Assembly: GCA_964565685.1 (NCBI GenBank)
Contig: CAZMFR010000001.1
Location: 62,001 to 126,000 of the forward strand
Length of the DNA: 64,000 nt
Direction: 5' to 3'
Origin: JAGWNR01 sp964565685
GTDB lineage: Bacteria > Patescibacteriota > Minisyncoccia > Phycocordibacterales > PALSA-1337
A program made the translations under genes and the position numbers. Below the pieces are notes generated by a model that saw nothing but the letters and a program-made list of their open reading frames with translations, was not told the origin of the DNA and did no database searches. Numbering within the stretch: the stretch's first letter is position 1; each line of letters opens with the position of its first letter. This document shows positions 8,331 through 16,788 of the stretch, piece by piece.

Positions 8331-9647
8331 TTATAATATGACCCCTCCTCCCAAACAAACTTCCCCGTCATACACAACGAGTGACTGACCCGGCGTCAAA
8401 GCGTTCTGTGGTTTGTCGAATTTTATCTCGGCTGTTCCGGAGTCTTCTTTAATTGAAGTAAAAACAAGCGGCACGAGCGGCTGGCGATAACGAGTACGAC
8501 CGGATTCCAGAGGTCCGACCTCTGGAATTTTAATCCAATTCGTCCTTTCGAGCATAACCATAGTTTTCGCCTCCGCCAAAAGTCCTTGTGGATCTTTGTT
8601 TGAAACAGTGATCGTGTTCTTCTCGACATCCTTTGCAACAATGAAATACGGCTCGTCATGCGGCGTCTTCTTATCTATGACAAAACCGTGACGCTCGCCG
8701 ATAGTCAGGAAAAAAGCGCCGTCGTGATGACCGATAGCTTTTCCTGCTTCATCGAGGACATCCCCATTTTTCGGCTCCATATAATGAGAGAGGAATTCTT
8801 TTATGTCGACTTTGCCGATGAAACAGAGGCCTTGGCTGTCTTTTTTGTCTGCATTCGGCAAATTGAATCTCTGTGCGAGCTTGCGCACGTCTGGCTTCTC
8901 TATGTCACCGATCGGAAAGAGGATGTGCGGCAGTTGTTCTCGGCGGATGTTCCAGAGGAAGTATGATTGGTCTTTGTTCGGATCAGTGCCAGCAAGCAAG
9001 CAATAATCGGTCTCAGCACCAGATACATTCTTTCTCCGGACTATTCCCGGGTTTCCCAAGCCAAGTTCTCGCCCTGAACGCTCGCCCGGGAGCCATCCAA
9101 AAGAGGTATTTGGCGCTTCGCCTTGATTTTCGACTCGGCATTCTTGACTTTCGACTCGGCGCTTTCGACTTTCGACTATCCTTGCATAATGCCCCGTCGC
9201 CACGAAATCAGCGCCCTGCCCCATCGCGAAATCATAGAATGCGCCAAATTTGACGCTCTTGTTGCACATAACATCCGGATTCGGCGTCCGACCAGCTCGA
9301 TATTCGGCGATCATATAGTCGACGACATCGCGCTTGTATTCTTTTTCCAGATCCAAAGTCATAAAAGGAATGTCCAAAACTGCCGCTACACGCATGGCAT
9401 CGAGACGATCCTGTCGCCAGTTGCAATCCATCCAATCCGGCTGCCAGACTTTTATAAAGACGCCAATGACATCGTAACCGTCACGCTTTAAAAGCGCAGC
9501 AGAAACAGAGCTATCTACGCCGCCCGACATGCCGACAAATACCCGTTTGTTTCGACTTCTATTGTTTTTTTTGTCTTGTATGGCATTTATAGACCTGTGT
9601 GGCTTTGACACTATAGGAGATAATGCCGAATTATATTGACCTTTCAT
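8331..9647 (-). CDS. mnmA: tRNA-specific 2-thiouridylase MnmA with a repeat-derived insertion
   Basis: MnmA thiolates U34 of tRNAs for Lys, Glu and Gln using ATP and a sulfur relay. Seen: PP-loop SGGVDSS (41-47), TPNPDVMCNKSVKFG with the first catalytic Cys at about 128, KDQSYFL, and GLCFIGKV with the second catalytic Cys at about 275. The protein is 438 aa, longer than the usual 360-390. The extra length is about 30 N-terminal residues plus an insertion after TGHYARI at about residues 157-213. Part of that insertion (SRKRRVESQECRVEN) is encoded by tandem TCGAAAG/GACTTTCGA repeat units at 9123-9180. The start ATG 9647 lies seven bases after TATCAT and is plausible as leaderless. Confidence 0.95.
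   Translation of the reverse strand: MKGQYNSALSPIVSKPHRSINAIQDKKNNRSRNKRVFVGMSGGVDSSVSAALLKRDGYDVIGVFIKVWQPDWMDCNWRQDRLDAMRVAAVLDIPFMTLDLEKEYKRDVVDYMIAEYRAGRTPNPDVMCNKSVKFGAFYDFAMGQGADFVATGHYARIVESRKRRVESQECRVENQGEAPNTSFGWLPGERSGRELGLGNPGIVRRKNVSGAETDYCLLAGTDPNKDQSYFLWNIRREQLPHILFPIGDIEKPDVRKLAQRFNLPNADKKDSQGLCFIGKVDIKEFLSHYMEPKNGDVLDEAGKAIGHHDGAFFLTIGERHGFVIDKKTPHDEPYFIVAKDVEKNTITVSNKDPQGLLAEAKTMVMLERTNWIKIPEVGPLESGRTRYRQPLVPLVFTSIKEDSGTAEIKFDKPQNALTPGQSLVVYDGEVCLGGGVIL
9123..9180. repeat. GACTTTCGACTCGGC-type tandem repeat inside mnmA
   Basis: Three to four units of about 18 bp with the core CTTTCGACT/TTTTCGACTCGGC lie in tandem. Related sequence occurs within pyrG (47385-47420) and between genes at 21735-21762 and 23586-23655. 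In mnmA the units stay in frame and encode a charged Arg/Glu/Ser segment in a position where other MnmA proteins have a short loop. Confidence 0.7.
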
Positions 9648-9704
9648 GATGCGGATGATACCATCTCATCAAGCACAGTTCAACAAAATAAATCCTCATG
9701 AATT

Positions 9705-9917
9705 ATGAATATCCTCTTCATCAACAAAAGCCGCATGAATCGCATCAAAGCCATTCTCCTTTTGGAAAAAGAGGGAGATTTGGTGATCACAACATCTAAC
9801 AGTGGAAAGGGTGTCTCATTTTTAAAATTCTGGAAGCCAGACAAAATCATTTATAATTTGTCAACTGCACAGAAGCTCGCTTCCAAAAGAAAGCAACCAA
9901 CAAAGCCGCGAACATAA
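9705..9917 (+). CDS. Small receiver-like protein lacking the phosphoacceptor half
   Basis: The 70-aa product begins MNILFINKSRMNRIKAILLLEKEGDLVITTSNSG and continues FLKFWKPDKIIYN. This pattern follows the first half of a response-regulator receiver domain (ILFVDDD..RLLEKEG..V..A..G..L..KPDLII.D). However the acidic pair is NK, and the residue expected to be the phosphoacceptor Asp is absent or replaced by Asn. It may be a truncated receiver, a pseudo-receiver, or chance. It is divergent from mnmA and followed by a terminator that overlaps its stop codon, which supports expression. Confidence 0.5.
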   Translation: MNILFINKSRMNRIKAILLLEKEGDLVITTSNSGKGVSFLKFWKPDKIIYNLSTAQKLASKRKQPTKPRT

Positions 9918-9934
9918 GTTCCGGCTTCTTTTTT
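9903..9934 (+). terminator. Intrinsic terminator overlapping the small receiver-like gene
   Basis: The stem AAGCCG-c-GAAC / GTTC-CGGCTT with loop ATAA is followed by cTTTTTT. The stop codon of the small gene lies in the loop. Confidence 0.75.
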
Positions 9935-9955
9935 GTACAAGGATAGCCCTTGTAC
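9935..9955. repeat. 21-bp palindrome (GTACAAGG / CCTTGTAC)
   Basis: Eight-base arms GTACAAGG and CCTTGTAC surround a 5-nt centre ATAGC. Its last base is the first base of the reverse-complemented stop codon of mltG. This is one member of the dispersed family. Confidence 0.85.
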
Positions 9956-10896
9956 TACAGATACTTTGTCTCATTGGTCATCTGCTCGTCATATGTCTCG
10001 GCAAAATGTATGTTCCCTTTTGAATCAGACAAATAATACCAATATGTCGTGCTAGCCGGCGAGATTGAGTCCTCTATCGCTGAAAGCCCGGGGTTACCGA
10101 TAGGCGTCGGAGGCAAGCCGAGATTTTTATATGTATTGAATGGCGAAGTGGTCGCCAAGTCGTCAGAAGTCAATTTTGTACCGTCTTTATCCAGAGCAAA
10201 AGCTAGGGCGGCATCCACTTGGAGAGGCATCTTGTCGTCTAGACGCTTCCATAGAATGCCAGCGATGATACGGCGGTCATTAGAAGAGGTCGCTTCGCGC
10301 TCGAGAATCGAGGCCATGATGACGATGGACGATGTGGCACGGCCAGATTCCGAGATCTGATCTTGGACAGAAGAAATCTTTTGATCAAAGAGCGTGCGCA
10401 TAGCTTTCACCGCATCGTCTGGCGAAGTATCCATATTAAAGAAATACGTGTCCGGAAACAGATATCCTTCTGACGGATCTGCCAAAGTCATAAAAGTCGA
10501 AGTGGAAAAACCAGGAATATCTTTGCCGAGCAACGCTGAAATCTGCTGTACATCAAAACCCTCTGGGATGGTCACTTTGATCGGGGTAAATCCATATTCT
10601 CCATTGACGAGCCGCCGTGCGACCTGTACGACTGATTCCTTCGAATCAAAAAGATAATCCCCTGCCTTGACCCCTCTCTCGCCTGAAAAAATTATCACAA
10701 AAGACTTGAATAGAGCTTCTGATCTTATCATATGATCATTATAGAGATTATCCGTGACTGCGGCGAGCGAAGAGTTCTGCTCGATGTGAAAAATCGTTCC
10801 GACAGGAAAAGTTAAAGAAGGAAACGCGGCAAAACCAAACATGGCAAGTAAAACGACTATGAAAAAAACACCGATAGCCGACAGAAACTTTTTCAT
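9955..10896 (-). CDS. mltG: Endolytic murein transglycosylase MltG (YceG-like)
   Basis: MltG cleaves nascent glycan strands at the outer face of the membrane and ends their polymerisation. The 313-aa product has one N-terminal membrane helix (residues about 5-24), a LysM-like region, then the catalytic domain with EGYLFPDTYFF and ASILEREA, where E199 is the catalytic Glu. The end carries DKMPLQVDAALAFAL, SPFNTYKNLGLPPTPIGNPG and ISPASTTYWYYLSD. Its ATG overlaps the TGA of the upstream gene (ATGA, 10893-10896), showing translational coupling to that membrane protein. The call is firm. Confidence 0.95.
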   Translation of the reverse strand: MKKFLSAIGVFFIVVLLAMFGFAAFPSLTFPVGTIFHIEQNSSLAAVTDNLYNDHMIRSEALFKSFVIIFSGERGVKAGDYLFDSKESVVQVARRLVNGEYGFTPIKVTIPEGFDVQQISALLGKDIPGFSTSTFMTLADPSEGYLFPDTYFFNMDTSPDDAVKAMRTLFDQKISSVQDQISESGRATSSIVIMASILEREATSSNDRRIIAGILWKRLDDKMPLQVDAALAFALDKDGTKLTSDDLATTSPFNTYKNLGLPPTPIGNPGLSAIEDSISPASTTYWYYLSDSKGNIHFAETYDEQMTNETKYL

Positions 10897-12347
10897 ACTG
10901 GTATATTCGCTGGCGCTTCGCCTTTCTTTGACGGCACGCGAGTCAATGTCGGCGTAGCCGCGACCTGACCCGGGAAGTGATAGATGGTAGCGAGCGACTC
11001 AGAGCTCATTATCATGGGCTTCAGATGACCGATAATATGCGTATATGGCGGAAAGAAGTACGAACGGCGCTTGTACATGTCGAGGGCTTGTTTTGAAAAA
11101 TGCTCGGCCATTTTGCCGCTCCTGTCTTCCCATGGCAAGTCTATCCTCTCGAACCACAGGTCATCGCTCGTGCCGAGCCCGTTCATGTGCGGAGCGCTGT
11201 ATTGTTTCCACATGCTCTGCATGGCGCCTGGATTCGCCTTGTTGAAATTCTCTTTTTTGGCGATGTACATAAGGCGGATGCCCACATCAAAGCCGAGCTT
11301 CGTAATATTGCGCTCGATGGCTGTGATGATATCTTCCTCGCCTTTCGTTATCCTAGGCATCTTTGAAAAACCAGTGTCAGCATCGGCCGCACCGGCAACA
11401 TGTGTCTTTGGATCGCGCCTGTGCAATTTGTTCACCAACGCTTCGGCCTCTTTTTGTCTCTTGTCGTGCTTTTTAAAGAAGTGACCTGGCTCGACATGAT
11501 CGCTCTTTTTATATGCACGGACTAATATCTGCACCCATGCTTGCTGATTGACCCCGATCGATCCCAAAAATTCAATGACCGGCGCGATCGGATCGACCTT
11601 GAATTCTTCCTTTGGATCCTTGTCTAGACCGTAATCCACATAAGTCATGAGCGGGTATGCGTCTTCTTTGCTGAATTGAAGGTCAGCGGCCCAGATCTCC
11701 ATTGTCTTTGGATCGTAATGGACAGATTGGGCGTAATCTGTCGCATCATGGACTTCTATGCCCGGGAATTGGGCATACAGCGATGTCGAGATAAAATTCT
11801 TCAGAGATTTTCTCATCCAAATGAAGAAATGTATCTGCCCTTCTATCGAGACGAGCTCGAGAGAAAACCAAGCTCTGGTCTTTCCGTACCAATATTTGCC
11901 GAACCAGCCGCCTTCGCCCGCAGTCTGATGGAGCGCGGTCAGGAACATCTCCATGGCCACTGGGGACTTCACCGTCTCTTTTGGCAATCTGACTTCGACT
12001 ATAGAATATTCTTGCTTTGAAAGCGTTTTGGCTCTCGTGTAATTAATCCAAAGATCGATGAAAATAAAGAAAAGAGCGATCATCACCGCCAAAGGAGACA
12101 GAGCGATCAAGATGTCAAAGAATACATTAAAATTTGATGAGCTTACAAATATATTGACGAATAACCAGAAACAAAAGACGACGATAAAACCGGAAATGCT
12201 CCAAAAAAGATATTCCTTGTGCTCTTTTAGCTTGTGGTTGACAAAAAAATAACGGTAGATATTAAAGAAAAAAACAACGACAGAGACAGCGATCAAGATG
12301 TACATGATCACATGATATTGCGTTATAGATAGACCTATCTGGCTCAT
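10893..12347 (-). CDS. Membrane protein resembling the N-terminal part of conjugation/T4SS-type ATPases, without the ATPase domain
   Basis: The 484-aa product has three hydrophobic segments near the N-terminus (about 10-35, 45-70, 75-100 of this start). A soluble region follows with PVAMEMFLTALHQTAGEGGW and AWFSLELVSIEGQIHFFIWMR, and the end is IYHFPGQVAATPTLTRVPSKKGEAP. In many CPR proteins a sequence like this ending precedes a TraG/HerA-type ATPase; here the protein stops and no Walker A is present. The family recollection is from memory and should be checked. The start ATG 12347 is chosen because TATACT lies six bases upstream; an ATG at 12380 is upstream of that promoter and starts within AAAGGCA tandem repeats. 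It is coupled to mltG. Confidence 0.62.
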   Translation of the reverse strand: MSQIGLSITQYHVIMYILIAVSVVVFFFNIYRYFFVNHKLKEHKEYLFWSISGFIVVFCFWLFVNIFVSSSNFNVFFDILIALSPLAVMIALFFIFIDLWINYTRAKTLSKQEYSIVEVRLPKETVKSPVAMEMFLTALHQTAGEGGWFGKYWYGKTRAWFSLELVSIEGQIHFFIWMRKSLKNFISTSLYAQFPGIEVHDATDYAQSVHYDPKTMEIWAADLQFSKEDAYPLMTYVDYGLDKDPKEEFKVDPIAPVIEFLGSIGVNQQAWVQILVRAYKKSDHVEPGHFFKKHDKRQKEAEALVNKLHRRDPKTHVAGAADADTGFSKMPRITKGEEDIITAIERNITKLGFDVGIRLMYIAKKENFNKANPGAMQSMWKQYSAPHMNGLGTSDDLWFERIDLPWEDRSGKMAEHFSKQALDMYKRRSYFFPPYTHIIGHLKPMIMSSESLATIYHFPGQVAATPTLTRVPSKKGEAPANIPV

Positions 12348-12361
12348 AGAATAAGTATAAC

Positions 12362-12391
12362 AATTAAAGGCAAAAGGCAAAAGGCAAAAAG
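12362..12391. repeat. Short tandem repeat of AAAGGCA
   Basis: Three to four consecutive copies of a seven-base unit (AAAGGCA) lie just upstream of the probable promoter of the membrane protein gene. Such slippage-prone repeats may be neutral. Confidence 0.6.
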
Positions 12392-12394
12392 TTT

Positions 12395-12416
12395 GTACAA
12401 GGGTAGCCCTATGTAT
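12395..12416. repeat. Degenerate 21-bp palindrome (GTACAAGGG / CCCTATGTAT)
   Basis: A diverged member of the dispersed palindrome family: the left arm GTACAAGGG is intact and the right arm is changed. It lies about 40 bp upstream of the probable -10 element of the minus-strand gene starting at 12347. Confidence 0.6.
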
Positions 12417-12466
12417 AAATTAGTGCTTGGTCATCTATTAGATCGATCGGACGATCAGACAAATTT

Positions 12467-13441
12467 TTACTCCCCTTCTTCATCCCCAACTTTTCCTGTC
12501 TTTTCGAATTCGTGCAAGGCGTCTATGATCGGATCGAGCTTGCCGGCAAAGATAGTCTCTATATTGTGCCAGCTTTGTTTTATGTGATGGTCGGTTATAC
12601 GGTCTTGCAGGATATTATATGTCCGGATTTTTTCGCTTCTGTCGCCAGTGCCGAGCTGGGCTTTTTTGTTGGCGCTGAATTTTTTGGCTGCCTCTTCTTC
12701 CTGTTGCGCCTCTATCTTTGCGGTCAAGATTTGCATGGCCCGCTCGCGGTTGGCGCTCTGAGAACGTTCGGCAGTGACGCGCACGTCGAGGCCTGTCGGC
12801 TTGTGGATGAGGCGCACAGCCGTCTCGACTTTGTTGACGTTCTGACCGCCCTTGCCCCCTGCGCGCGAGAATTCCATTTCGAGATCGCTGGGCGGGATAA
12901 CAAGCTTTGTTTTTTTACGTATGGGCAATATAGCAACGGCGGCAGTCGATGTGTGGATACGACCGCTCTTTTCCGTCTCCGGCACGCGCTGGATGCGATG
13001 GACGCCGGTTTCCCAGCGCAAGTCGTCGTAGGCGCCTTTGCCTTTTATCTCGAGCGAAGCCTCTTTGTATCCTTTGAGAGAACTCCGCGATTCTTCGACT
13101 ATTTTTGCCTGCCATCCTTTTGAGGCCGCATAGTTCTTATACATTTGGACCAACTCCTCGGCAAACAGCGCCGCTTCTTCCCCGCCGGCTCCGGCGCGCA
13201 CTTCTAGAATGAGTTCGTTCGGCGTTTCTACTTCTTCTTTTTCAGAATCGAGTATCGCTTGAACTTGACCTTCGATGTTCTTTTTTTGTTCTGCGATATT
13301 TTTCAAATCCGCTTCAGCCATCTCGCGCATAGTCTCATCTTTTGCCATTTCCAAAACCTCCGCTTCTTCTTTCGAGAGCTTTTCATGCATTTCAACTAAA
13401 AACGCCGTTTTGTGATTTTTTTTGAGTTCGTCCCAATCCAT
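12467..13441 (-). CDS. prfA: Peptide chain release factor 1
   Basis: RF1 reads UAA and UAG and triggers peptide release. The codon-recognition region is GVHRIQRVPETEKSGRIHTSTAAVAILP (PET in the place of the RF1 PxT motif), and the catalytic motif is GGQ within RAGGKGGQNVNKVETAVRLIHKPTGL. The length of 324 aa is shorter than the usual 355-360, with a trimmed N-terminal domain. A -10-like TATACT lies six bases before ATG 13441, fitting a leaderless mRNA. RF2 is encoded at 62142, so the cell uses the standard stop codons. Confidence 0.96.
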   Translation of the reverse strand: MDWDELKKNHKTAFLVEMHEKLSKEEAEVLEMAKDETMREMAEADLKNIAEQKKNIEGQVQAILDSEKEEVETPNELILEVRAGAGGEEAALFAEELVQMYKNYAASKGWQAKIVEESRSSLKGYKEASLEIKGKGAYDDLRWETGVHRIQRVPETEKSGRIHTSTAAVAILPIRKKTKLVIPPSDLEMEFSRAGGKGGQNVNKVETAVRLIHKPTGLDVRVTAERSQSANRERAMQILTAKIEAQQEEEAAKKFSANKKAQLGTGDRSEKIRTYNILQDRITDHHIKQSWHNIETIFAGKLDPIIDALHEFEKTGKVGDEEGE

Positions 13442-13459
13442 GGTGTAAGTATATAGCAG

Positions 13460-13494
13460 AAAAGGAGAAAGCGCTGAAGCTCTCTCCCCTTTTT
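13460..13494 (-). terminator. Probable terminator between rpmE and prfA
   Basis: An A/T-flanked hairpin pairs GGAGAAAGC with GCTCTCTCC, with T-rich runs on both sides. It lies after the L31 stop codon and before the prfA start on the same strand. Confidence 0.5.
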
Positions 13495-13507
13495 CTATCA
13501 GACAAAG

Positions 13508-13771
13508 TTAAGACTTCTTCTTGGTCGCTTTTGCTTGCCTTGCTTTGAATTTTTCGACGCGACCAGCAGAATCCATCATCTTTTCCTGGTTAGTATAAAA
13601 AGGGTGCGATGACGAAGAGATCTCGACGGAGACAAGAGGATATTCCACGCCATCATGCCATTTGCCCTTTTCGGCAGTCTTTATGGTCGAGGCAACGAGA
13701 AAATCCATGTTATTCGAGTTGTCATGGAAAATGACCTTCCGGTAGTCCTTTGGGTGTATGTCTTTTTTCAT
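13508..13771 (-). CDS. rpmE2: Large ribosomal subunit protein bL31, type B
   Basis: The 87-aa product starts MKKDIHPKDYRKVIFHDNSN and has the characteristic STIKTAEKGKWHDGVEYPLVSVEISSSSHPFYT segment. It lacks the zinc-binding Cys residues of type A L31, so it is the zinc-free type B. TGCTACATT (extended -10) ends six bases before ATG 13771, so the mRNA is probably leaderless. The call is firm. Confidence 0.96.
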   Translation of the reverse strand: MKKDIHPKDYRKVIFHDNSNNMDFLVASTIKTAEKGKWHDGVEYPLVSVEISSSSHPFYTNQEKMMDSAGRVEKFKARQAKATKKKS

Positions 13772-13810
13772 AGGAACAATGTAGCAAATATGACCGAAAA
13801 AGGCAAGAAA

Positions 13811-15232
13811 TCACAACCCTTCCAATGGATCGATCTCTGTCGTCTGTATCTGATTGGCTAGCGCCATGACGCTCGATCCATAGGCGCTCGCGCCTTTTAC
13901 AACACCACAAGCGTGACCGGAATAATATTTACAAGCAGCGTTCTTTTGCGCCGTATAGCTCGACGAATTCGCGCCGAGATCAGATAGATAGAGTCCAGAG
14001 GCAGTGAAAGCATCCAATGGATGCCATGGATTCGGCGCCGTGGAAATACCGAGAGCTGATTTTATCCTATTAACGAGAAGAGCCCATGTCGAAGCGATGA
14101 ATTGCGCCGGTCCCATGCCGCCGCCATAGCCGATAGATTGAGGACATGACACTTGCATGGATTTATAATCTAGGCCTAGAGACGAGGTGATAGCCAAAAA
14201 CGGCTGGATATCGCGCGACGGCTTCATAACATTGGCGATCCTATTTCCATTGGAATCGACACCGGAACCATCGCCTGTGTCGGTCAAATAACAGGTGCCG
14301 TCATTTTTGCCTATGCCGGTTTCTTGGGTCAGGATGGCAAGAAGAAACGCCTGCGGTACGCCGGTTGCTGTATAAACAGTATTGGCATAATTCAAGGCAT
14401 TACCAAAAGAAATGGCGCTCGTACCGGCGAGGTTGAACAGAGCGGCGCGGATTTGGGCGGCTTTCTGTTCATTTTGCACCACCAAACTGCTGTAGGCGCT
14501 CTCGTTCTCCTTGCTCACTGCGAGCAATTGCTTTTTTTGGTTTTCGGCTTGTTGCACTGTCGCCTGTTGTTGTTGAATGACTTGCTTTGCATCGATCTCC
14601 TGATTCTGCTTGTCAGTCAATTGGGCTTTCTCGCTTTGGTTTTCTGCTTCATTGGCGCGCAATTGATTGAAGGTGACCGCCAATGCCTGCTGAACAGATT
14701 GAAAATCGTCAAAACTAGCCATCGCCTGCGACAAGCTATCGCTACCGAGGATTATATTAGCCAAAGTTATGTCGCCGTTCTCATTTATTTTGACCAATAT
14801 CTCGGCTAGGGTTTGATGACCCTGATCTATCTGATTCCCGAGCATGTTTATATTTGACTGCTTTTGAGTTATGTTCTGACCGAGAGTCTGTATGATCAGA
14901 TTCTCCTGCTTTATCTTTAGATTTGCCGCGTTGATCTGCGCTGTCAGGACATTTATGTCTTTCTGGATGGATGCGCTCTGATTCTGGGCACTTTGGAGCT
15001 GTACCTGGGCTTGGGCTTCTTCGGCCTCTACTTGAGCTAATTCTGCTTGGAGAGCGGCTTGGGTCGTAACAGTGGAAGGAATAACGGTAGAAACGGTTGT
15101 CTGAGCATCGGCAAAATTCAGAGGAAAGATGAAAAGAAAAACATATAGAAACGAACAAAAAGCCATGCCTGTTGGCAGGCAGGCGAGAAACGAGAAGCGA
15201 GGCGAGGCAAATGAGGAACGGAAAAAGGTCAT
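13811..15232 (-). CDS. Secreted coiled-coil protein with a C-terminal lytic transglycosylase-like domain
   Basis: The 473-aa product has a hydrophobic N-terminal signal, then about 220 residues of Gln/Ala-rich coiled coil (residues about 55-280) resembling EnvC/PcsB-type regulators of murein hydrolases. The C-terminal SLT/MltB-like domain has AILTQETGIGKNDGTCYLTD (catalytic Glu in TQETG) and GGGMGPAQFIASTWALL. It would act on peptidoglycan, probably at division, which fits the FtsEX system encoded elsewhere in this window. TGGTATAAT ends six bases before ATG 15232 and fixes the start. A dispersed repeat encodes CLPTGMAF inside the signal region. The combination of coiled coil and hydrolase in one chain is notable. 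Confidence 0.85.
   Translation of the reverse strand: MTFFRSSFASPRFSFLACLPTGMAFCSFLYVFLFIFPLNFADAQTTVSTVIPSTVTTQAALQAELAQVEAEEAQAQVQLQSAQNQSASIQKDINVLTAQINAANLKIKQENLIIQTLGQNITQKQSNINMLGNQIDQGHQTLAEILVKINENGDITLANIILGSDSLSQAMASFDDFQSVQQALAVTFNQLRANEAENQSEKAQLTDKQNQEIDAKQVIQQQQATVQQAENQKKQLLAVSKENESAYSSLVVQNEQKAAQIRAALFNLAGTSAISFGNALNYANTVYTATGVPQAFLLAILTQETGIGKNDGTCYLTDTGDGSGVDSNGNRIANVMKPSRDIQPFLAITSSLGLDYKSMQVSCPQSIGYGGGMGPAQFIASTWALLVNRIKSALGISTAPNPWHPLDAFTASGLYLSDLGANSSSYTAQKNAACKYYSGHACGVVKGASAYGSSVMALANQIQTTEIDPLEGL
15165..15183. repeat. CCTG..GGCAGGCAGG repeat, in-frame copy in the transglycosylase gene
   Basis: ATGCCTGTTGGCAGGCAGG is the third copy of the family seen at 594 and 4718. 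In the minus-strand frame it encodes ACLPTGMA within the N-terminal signal region. Confidence 0.6.
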
Positions 15233-15283
15233 TGAGACATTATACCAAAAAAATCCCTAAAATACTTATGATAAAAAATGGAT

Positions 15284-16195
15284 TTATTCCATCCCTCTCA
15301 ATATAGCGATGCGTTCCGAAGTCGGCGGATGAGTCATAAAAAGCTTTGCTATCCCTTGACCTGCTTTTGCTCCAAAAGGATTTGAAATGTAGAGATGCGC
15401 AGTGGCGTTGTTCGCAGTCCCCATCGGCTGACTGTAGGATTGGATCTTTTCAAGGGCGCTAGCCAATCCTTCCGGATAACGCGTGAGCAAAGCGCCATCG
15501 GCATCTGCTAGAAACTCGCGTTTTCTTGAGATGGCAAGTTGGATGAGTTGGGCAACAATAGGTGAAAGGATGACAAAGATAATGCCTATTATTGCAAGAA
15601 TAGCTCCGAGCTGACCGCCAGAGTTTCGACTATTGCCTCGCCGATCGCCGCCGACGCCAAACCACATGCTTCGGGTAAAGACGTAAGCGATGATAGATAT
15701 AAAGCCGACGAGGACGACGACTGTCGTCGAGAGCAAGATGTCGCGATTGCCGATATGGGAAAGCTCGTGAGCCAGAACCCCCGACAATTCATTCTTGTCC
15801 ATCATATCCAAAAGACCCTGTGTCACCGCGACTGCGGCATGGTTTTTGTCGCGACCAGTGGCAAAGGCATTCGGCGCCATATCGGGGATTATGTACAATT
15901 TCGGCATCGGCAAACCGGCAGTGATGCACAGATTTTCGACGACTTGAAAAAGCTGGGGATCATCTTCCCTTTTTGCTGGCATCGCCTTTGCGAGCGAGAG
16001 CGAAATCTTGTCCGAATACCAGTAGCTGGCTATGTTCATGGCAAGGGCTATGAATATGGCGGCAAAGATAAAGATCGGGCTCCCATAGTACCAGCTGATG
16101 AACCAGCCGATGGCGACGACAAGGACCAAGAATATGGCCATCAGGAACCATGTCCGTCTGACGTTCTTATCTTGTTGGGTATAGAGGGTAGCCAT
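15284..16195 (-). CDS. htpX: Membrane zinc metalloprotease HtpX
   Basis: HtpX degrades misfolded membrane proteins. The 303-aa product has two N-terminal membrane helices (about 17-35 and 40-57). The zinc motif HELSHIGNRD has H143, E144 and H147, two further membrane segments follow, and FLADADGALLTRYPEGLASALEKI supplies the third zinc ligand region. The end FMTHPPTSERIAILRGM is typical. A minus-strand neighbour upstream is the NUDIX gene. The call is firm. Confidence 0.96.
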   Translation of the reverse strand: MATLYTQQDKNVRRTWFLMAIFLVLVVAIGWFISWYYGSPIFIFAAIFIALAMNIASYWYSDKISLSLAKAMPAKREDDPQLFQVVENLCITAGLPMPKLYIIPDMAPNAFATGRDKNHAAVAVTQGLLDMMDKNELSGVLAHELSHIGNRDILLSTTVVVLVGFISIIAYVFTRSMWFGVGGDRRGNSRNSGGQLGAILAIIGIIFVILSPIVAQLIQLAISRKREFLADADGALLTRYPEGLASALEKIQSYSQPMGTANNATAHLYISNPFGAKAGQGIAKLFMTHPPTSERIAILRGME

Positions 16196-16266
16196 AATAG
16201 AAAATGAAAAGGAAAGAAAAACGGGAAGAATCTAAAAATGTTCGGGCTCGGAAGACGGAGCGAAAA

Positions 16267-16737
16267 TCACCTGGCTTTTATGATATCATCAACCATCTTT
16301 ATCTCATCCAATATCCCGTCAATGAAATCTATGCTTTTTGCCTCTTCCAAAGTGACCCACTTGTAGGCAATACTGTCTTTGTCCAAGGCGACGTCTCCGG
16401 ACTTATATTTTGCAAAGTAGCTCAAGATGACGACAGGAATCCCATCTGGCCTTATGAAAGCTATATCGAGCAGATATTCAGGATTTTCCGTTTCCAAATT
16501 AACCTCTTCTTTGACTTCCCTTCGCAATGCGTTTGACACTGCGTTGTACCATTGTCCGTCTTTGTTCGGCTTTGAATTCATATAATCATCCACTTCAAGC
16601 CCGCCGCCGGGAACAGTCCATTTTCCCGGAAAAGCCTTTTTCTGAAGCGAGCGCCGGGTCACCAAATATTTACCTTCGTCGTTGTAAATTATGGCTGTGA
16701 TAGATATCCTATGCAATTCTTTGTCCTTTATCTCCAT
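16267..16737 (-). CDS. NUDIX hydrolase
   Basis: The 156-aa product shows WTVPGGGLEVDDYMN followed by ALRREVKEEVNLE, matching the NUDIX box pattern (GX5EX7REUXEEXGU) with an enlarged spacer of roughly ten extra residues. It should hydrolyse a nucleoside diphosphate derivative; the substrate is unknown. TATAAA lies four bases before ATG 16737 on the minus strand. It is convergent with nothing and lies between lemA and htpX. Confidence 0.88.
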   Translation of the reverse strand: MEIKDKELHRISITAIIYNDEGKYLVTRRSLQKKAFPGKWTVPGGGLEVDDYMNSKPNKDGQWYNAVSNALRREVKEEVNLETENPEYLLDIAFIRPDGIPVVILSYFAKYKSGDVALDKDSIAYKWVTLEEAKSIDFIDGILDEIKMVDDIIKAR

Positions 16738-16788
16738 GGATTTTATAGATTAGCCCTTTAACTTTTGCTTTTAATTTTTGTATTTTCC

